From positions 496,001 to 560,000 of the forward strand of contig NC_037312.1 in the NCBI RefSeq assembly GCF_000143535.2: a stretch of 64,000 bases of DNA, given 5' to 3'. The notes beneath the pieces were generated by a model, which was not told the DNA's origin, did not search any database, and saw only the letters and a program-made list of their open reading frames with translations. The translations under genes were made by a program, and so were the position numbers. The DNA is from Botrytis cinerea B05.10 (lineage: Eukaryota > Ascomycota > Leotiomycetes > Helotiales > Sclerotiniaceae). Positions 60,108 to 64,000 of this stretch are shown piece by piece; within the stretch, counting starts at the first letter, position 1, and every line of letters starts with the position of its first letter.

Positions 60108-61284
60108 TATCTTGGGCCTTCATAATAAAGAGTTAGGAGCTGAGCTCCCAATATAACTAAGATATTCCTTTTGTTCCTTTTAGCCTTTTCTCAAATTAGT
60201 ACATAGAGGAGCGGTAGTTTGAGTTTTTTCCCTCTTAACTTGTTGGAATACAAAGACAACAATTTGGACTGGGTATCGTTCGAGACTATAACATAAATAT
60301 TAAGATAAATTGTAATAGAGAAAACAAAAGACAAATAAGCAGATCAAGATGAGCTCGCTTGTCTTTCCACCTCCCACTCTATCCCCGTTATCATCCACCC
60401 AGATAAAAACGAGTTTCAGTAGATTATACTCCTCAATAAAGAACCCAAAAGCCAAGGAGAAAAAAACTAAAAAGGGTATATGATGCCTATTAAAACAGAA
60501 ATAATTGTAGAGACTCGAATTGCGGTTGAGATTCCAATTCAGAAGTGATAATAAATGCAAGGAGGAGGATCGTTGAATTTCCAAGGCTGCACGGGCTTAG
60601 CACCGGGTTGCGGTCAGATCACGTGACAATATGGAGTTCGGGATTCGGGAGGCTAGATCGCTTTGTCGTCAATTCACCGCCATTCAATTTGATCCAAGAG
60701 CATCATCAATCTCGACTACCATACAACAAACACATCGAGGACTCAGCCAGGCGAGCAAGACTTCAGGAGATAGATTACCCTTGGTCAAGTTCTCTCCACA
60801 CAAGTGGTGCTTGAGAATAATCATGTTATCATTTCGCAGTTTCTAAGGGTCTTACACATACCGTTGATTTTGTCGATGAAGAGTCAGAAAGTACGTGTAT
60901 GAGACTCGCTGCTTGGAAATCTTATGTTACTTGTGGCGAAATTTCTGGACGCCTTGGAATATGGAATGTTACTACATACAGTGTATAACCTTACAGTTAC
61001 CAAAATTATTGACCATGATAATGACGTTCAAAGATAAGACACTTTAGCACTGGGGTCTGAGCACTAGTTTTTGCTTTCCTGTTTTTCACAAAAGTCATGA
61101 TAAAACTTGCAATGCGCAGCTGTTACTTGTTCAAGAAATCAATTTTCAAATATATATAGCGAAGAGAATAAGATATGTACAACTCCAGATCAAAGGACTT
61201 ATATAGGGACCTTCATCTTCCAACTTTCCATCCAGCTCAACACATGCTTTGGCTAAAACCCCAAGAATTCCTCTTGTTGATCGC
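60108..61284. other. Intergenic, possible small gene not proven
   Basis: This holds the 3' flanks of VPS16 and the endopolygalacturonase. A + strand frame from ATG 60631 (MEFGIREARSLCRQF, Arg/Ser-rich, 71 codons) follows a CACGTGAC box at about 60619. It looks like a mitochondrial presequence, but I cannot place further exons. Confidence 0.35.
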
Positions 61285-62595
61285 TTAAGAGCAAGAACCA
61301 ACAACACTTGGGACATTCTGGCAAGAAGAGTATGTCTTACCACCAGTGACAGCAACAGAGGACCAAGTCCAGGACTTGCAAGAGGTGCTACCACAGACAA
61401 TAACGACATCGTATCCAGAGGAGGAAACGGCGCCAGTACCAGAAATGTTCTTGATGGTCAAATCAGTGATGGGGACACCAGTGGTAGGGTCTCCGTGAAG
61501 ATCACCACCATCGTAGTTTTGCTCGATGAGGATACCGTATTTAGAGATGCTGCTGAGGGTGATGTCATCGTACTCGACGTTGTTGACAGTTCCGGTGTCG
61601 CCGGCGATAGTCTTGATACGGATACCTTGGACGGACTTGGTGACAGTGGAGCTGAGGAAAGAGACAGTGTCGACGGTGTTGTTGCTACGTCCTCCTACGG
61701 ATCCGATGGAAAGACCGTGGCCACCTGAGCAGTAACCATTCTTGAAGATAATGTTCTATGCCAATGTTAGTTGGAGTTAGGAAGAATGAGGAGCATGGTG
61801 GATTGTGGACTTACGCTTCCAGAGTTGATAGCAACGCAGTCATCTTGGTTGTAGACAGTGGCGTACTCTGTGCAATAAATTAGTACGACATAAATACAGG
61901 ACGAAGGCATCTCGATTTAACATACCAATAAGAACAGTGTCGGAAGCACCAATGTCAAAAGCATCGGTGTTCTTGCCCAAAGAATCACCAGCGGAAGCAT
62001 CAACAGTGATGTAGGCCAATTCAAGGTTTGAAACACCGTTGATACTGAAAACTTGAACAGGGGGGTTGAGAATGGTGAGAGTCTCGATAAGCGAATCAGT
62101 CAAGTCGTGGGCTTGGAAGAACTTTGGCTTAGTCTTGCCACCGCTTCCTCCCTCACCGTCCCAGTAAGAAGCACCGTTTCCGTTAAGAATGGCGGTGTCG
62201 GCGTTGGATCCTGCGACCTTGATGTTGTTTCCACTGACAGCGAAAAGTGGTCCTTCCCACTCCTTGAAGGCGAATGATGTCTCTCCTTGGAAGATGACAG
62301 TAGTATCATCAGGGAGATCGGTCATGTCAAGGGTGACACCACCGGGGACAGTCAATTCCTTAAGGATAATAGTTGAGCATGATGCCTTGGACTTGCTGGC
62401 GGAAGAATAACCGAGGGAGCCACTGAAAGTACAGGTTGCGGCACGCTTCTCGATGTTGCGCTCGACAAAGGCAGATTCAACCTCGACGGGGCTTGGAGCA
62501 GCGGTCGGCATTGGGGCCGCAATAGGATTAGCCAAGGCGGGTGCCAATGTCATGGCGGAAAGCAGCATAGCTGCCATGGACTTGGTGGAAGGCAT
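61285..62595 (-). CDS. Secreted endopolygalacturonase (GH28)
   Basis: Exons 61926-62595, 61815-61867 and 61285-61755 encode 397 aa; the middle exon is only 53 bp. I chose ATG 62595 ([10 protein letters not shown]), which starts a signal peptide; the frame is open to 62631. A KR processing site lies at about 50-51, leaving a mature enzyme of about 346 aa. All GH28 motifs are present: [20 protein letters not shown] across an intron, [12 protein letters not shown] and GIRIKT, giving three catalytic Asp, the catalytic-site His and the RIK. The enzyme cuts the polygalacturonan backbone of pectin outside the cell. In Botrytis this would be one of the six BcPG enzymes. Proximity to gar2/lga1 makes me suspect BcPG4, but that is recollection of locus order and unproven. 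Expected regulation is by galacturonate and pH. Confidence 0.94.
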
Positions 62596-62699
62596 GATTG
62601 TGCGGTTAGAATGACCAAGTAAGATAGCCAAGAAGGAGAAAGAATAGCCAAGATGAGTGTAAGAACAAGTGGTAGAAGAGAGCTGGCCAAGAGACGGTT

Positions 62700-62726
62700 A
62701 AGAGATGGCTAAGAGATGGCTTTATA
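62700..62726 (-). promoter_or_regulatory. TATA box with adjoining tandem repeat, endopolygalacturonase promoter
   Basis: On the minus strand TATAAA (62721-62726) lies about 126-131 bp before the start codon. Immediately downstream two direct copies of AGCCATCTCTT occur (62700-62721), with a degenerate third. Confidence 0.6.
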
Positions 62727-64000
62727 CAAATTCTTCAGGAGTACTCCTGGGTACACGGAACACGGCTGTACAAGCAAGGTGCACGAAGCGGCTAACTGGT
62801 ATCGTTGCATGGAATAGAAATCTTAACTTAGCTATGGTCTATAGTATCCCTGCCCCTGAGGGTAAATTCAACGAACCTTCTATGTTTCCTCACCTAATCC
62901 TTTCACGCCATCCACTTTCGCTACTTGTTATGCCCTCCTACGAAGTCAGGATGCTTTTTACTCTACCCTCCAAAAGTAATCCCACCTATGGTTATGGCTC
63001 CGCCTTTTAGCCTAACCGTTCTCCTATCTGCCGAAGAAAAAATAATGTCCGTTGTAAATATTCCGTGGATTTCGCAGTCACCACGTGTGCCCCAGAAATG
63101 TTCCGTGTTCTGTAAATTCCATCTTGGCTTGCATTGTTTAATCTAAGATCATCCAATGATTCCAAAAACACGTTTGGTGGGGCGGCCCAAATGATTAGGG
63201 TGGTAGTTGATGGTGTTTCAAGGACTAGAAATCTGTGGGGTGCGGGTGTGCAGGAAGACTCGGGCTCTTCGGGAACAAAAGCAAAGAGGCATCGGAAATG
63301 AGAACCACTATCTATCCCTCCGATTAAATTAGAACCATAAATCAACTACAAGTGAAACTACTAAATCTATAACCTCGAAAAGAAAATTTGGTATTCCCAT
63401 TATCCTACACTTTAGCTACCCAGAACCCAGGTAGGTATGACCAAATGAATTCTCTGTACAAACAATTAGAAGCGGTAAATGATTCATGCATCCCGAAGAA
63501 TCGGGTAATTTGGTGGTAAGTGGCTTGCGAACAAGATGGGGAAACATGTAAGTTACAGGGTACTAATGTACCCCAGTTTTGCCATTCCATGCCTGATGAG
63601 ACGGGCCTGTCTGCCACATCTATGTACGAACTCCGGAGAAAATAAAGGCAACGAGTCAGGGACGTTGGAAAGTTCGAAATATCGAAAAGTTCACCCCATC
63701 AATTTTCAGAAGTGGGAGAAGAGTACTTTGGCTCAATTAGGCAAAAGAGAAAACGCAAAAACAACTTAAGCTAGACCAGGGCCCATGCATCTTGATAGGG
63801 GTTTATCCTTCAACAACACTCGATTCAAAATTCAAGTACCAGCAAGGAAATGAGATGACGTCTCCACCGTCCATATTAAGCCATGTGGGGACATCAGCAA
63901 CGATTATTTCCAAAATCAAAAGTTCAAATCTGTCTGCTTGTCCAAATTGTCCAGCTTAGGAAGTATGGATCCCCCGAACCTAAATGCACATACCGCAAGA
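62727..64000. other. Endopolygalacturonase upstream region, no gene supported
   Basis: On the minus strand two CCACCAAA words (about 63174-63180 and 63509-63516) match the seven-base core of the galacturonate element (CCNCCAA) but lack its final T and full flanks. Frames such as minus 63007-63345 have no motif. Window end. Confidence 0.45.

Noticed and set aside
63007..63345. 112-codon minus-strand frame
   Set aside because: No motif or signal peptide and it lies in the endopolygalacturonase upstream region.
62727..64000. Galacturonate elements upstream of the endopolygalacturonase
   Set aside because: Two CCACCAAA words match only the seven-base core, so they are not called as functional sites.
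1..64000. tRNA, rRNA or CRISPR features
   Set aside because: Scanned by eye for B-box-like motifs and regular spaced repeats; none was convincing. A tRNAscan-SE run would be decisive.

Overview
The window looks like nuclear DNA of a filamentous ascomycete, most likely a Sclerotiniaceae leotiomycete of the Botrytis/Sclerotinia type. Genes are split by short GT-AG introns (mostly 48-66 bp) with CTNAC-like branch sites. The gene set fits a plant-degrading fungus: galacturonate catabolism, endopolygalacturonase, a GH26 enzyme, a GMC oxidase and secreted hydrolases. The species is an inference from gene content; I ran no database search. Splice sites were placed by hand from reading-frame continuity and family motifs, so each multi-exon model is a prediction.

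Layout. 1-4.1 kb: gene-poor, with a decayed gene relic and a short solo-LTR-like insertion. 4.1-8.2 kb: a divergent pair for D-galacturonate catabolism, the 2-keto-3-deoxy-L-galactonate aldolase (lga1) and the galacturonate reductase (gar2, GaaA type). They share a 1.7-kb promoter with one galacturonate-responsive element almost at its midpoint. 9.5-16 kb: a broken 2EXR gene, a zinc alcohol dehydrogenase and a large Zn2Cys6 regulator. 19-38 kb: a metabolic block with a secreted GMC oxidoreductase, two adenylate-forming reductases (adenylation - carrier - thioester reductase) on either side of an aldo-keto reductase, and a secreted carboxylesterase; this is a candidate small-molecule cluster. 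38-41.7 kb: gene-poor, with a second copy of the LTR-like element carrying a nested 78-bp insertion. 41.7-49 kb: secreted proteins (a Ser/Thr-rich Cys-tailed protein, a lysozyme-like protein, a GH26 enzyme with a Cys-rich tail) and an NAD-dependent reductase/epimerase. 49-55 kb: a decayed F-box-like gene and a short 2EXR gene. 55.6-60.1 kb: a divergent housekeeping pair, a Mg-chelatase-like AAA-related protein and VPS16 of the HOPS/CORVET tethering complexes. 61.3-62.6 kb: a secreted endopolygalacturonase.

How they work together. The endopolygalacturonase releases galacturonate-containing fragments outside the cell, and gar2 and lga1 encode the first and third steps of the intracellular reductive galacturonate pathway. 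The dehydratase (step 2) and the final glyceraldehyde reductase are not in the window. The two carboxylate-activating reductases, the aldo-keto reductase and the GMC oxidase could together interconvert acids, aldehydes and alcohols, but this is inference from domains and proximity only.

The strongest unusual signals are the two short LTR-like insertions (one with a perfect 5-bp target duplication, the other carrying a nested inverted-repeat element), the twin-reductase gene block, the centred shared regulatory element, and several decayed F-box/2EXR-type genes whose nonsense codons are all of a kind C-to-T mutation would create.
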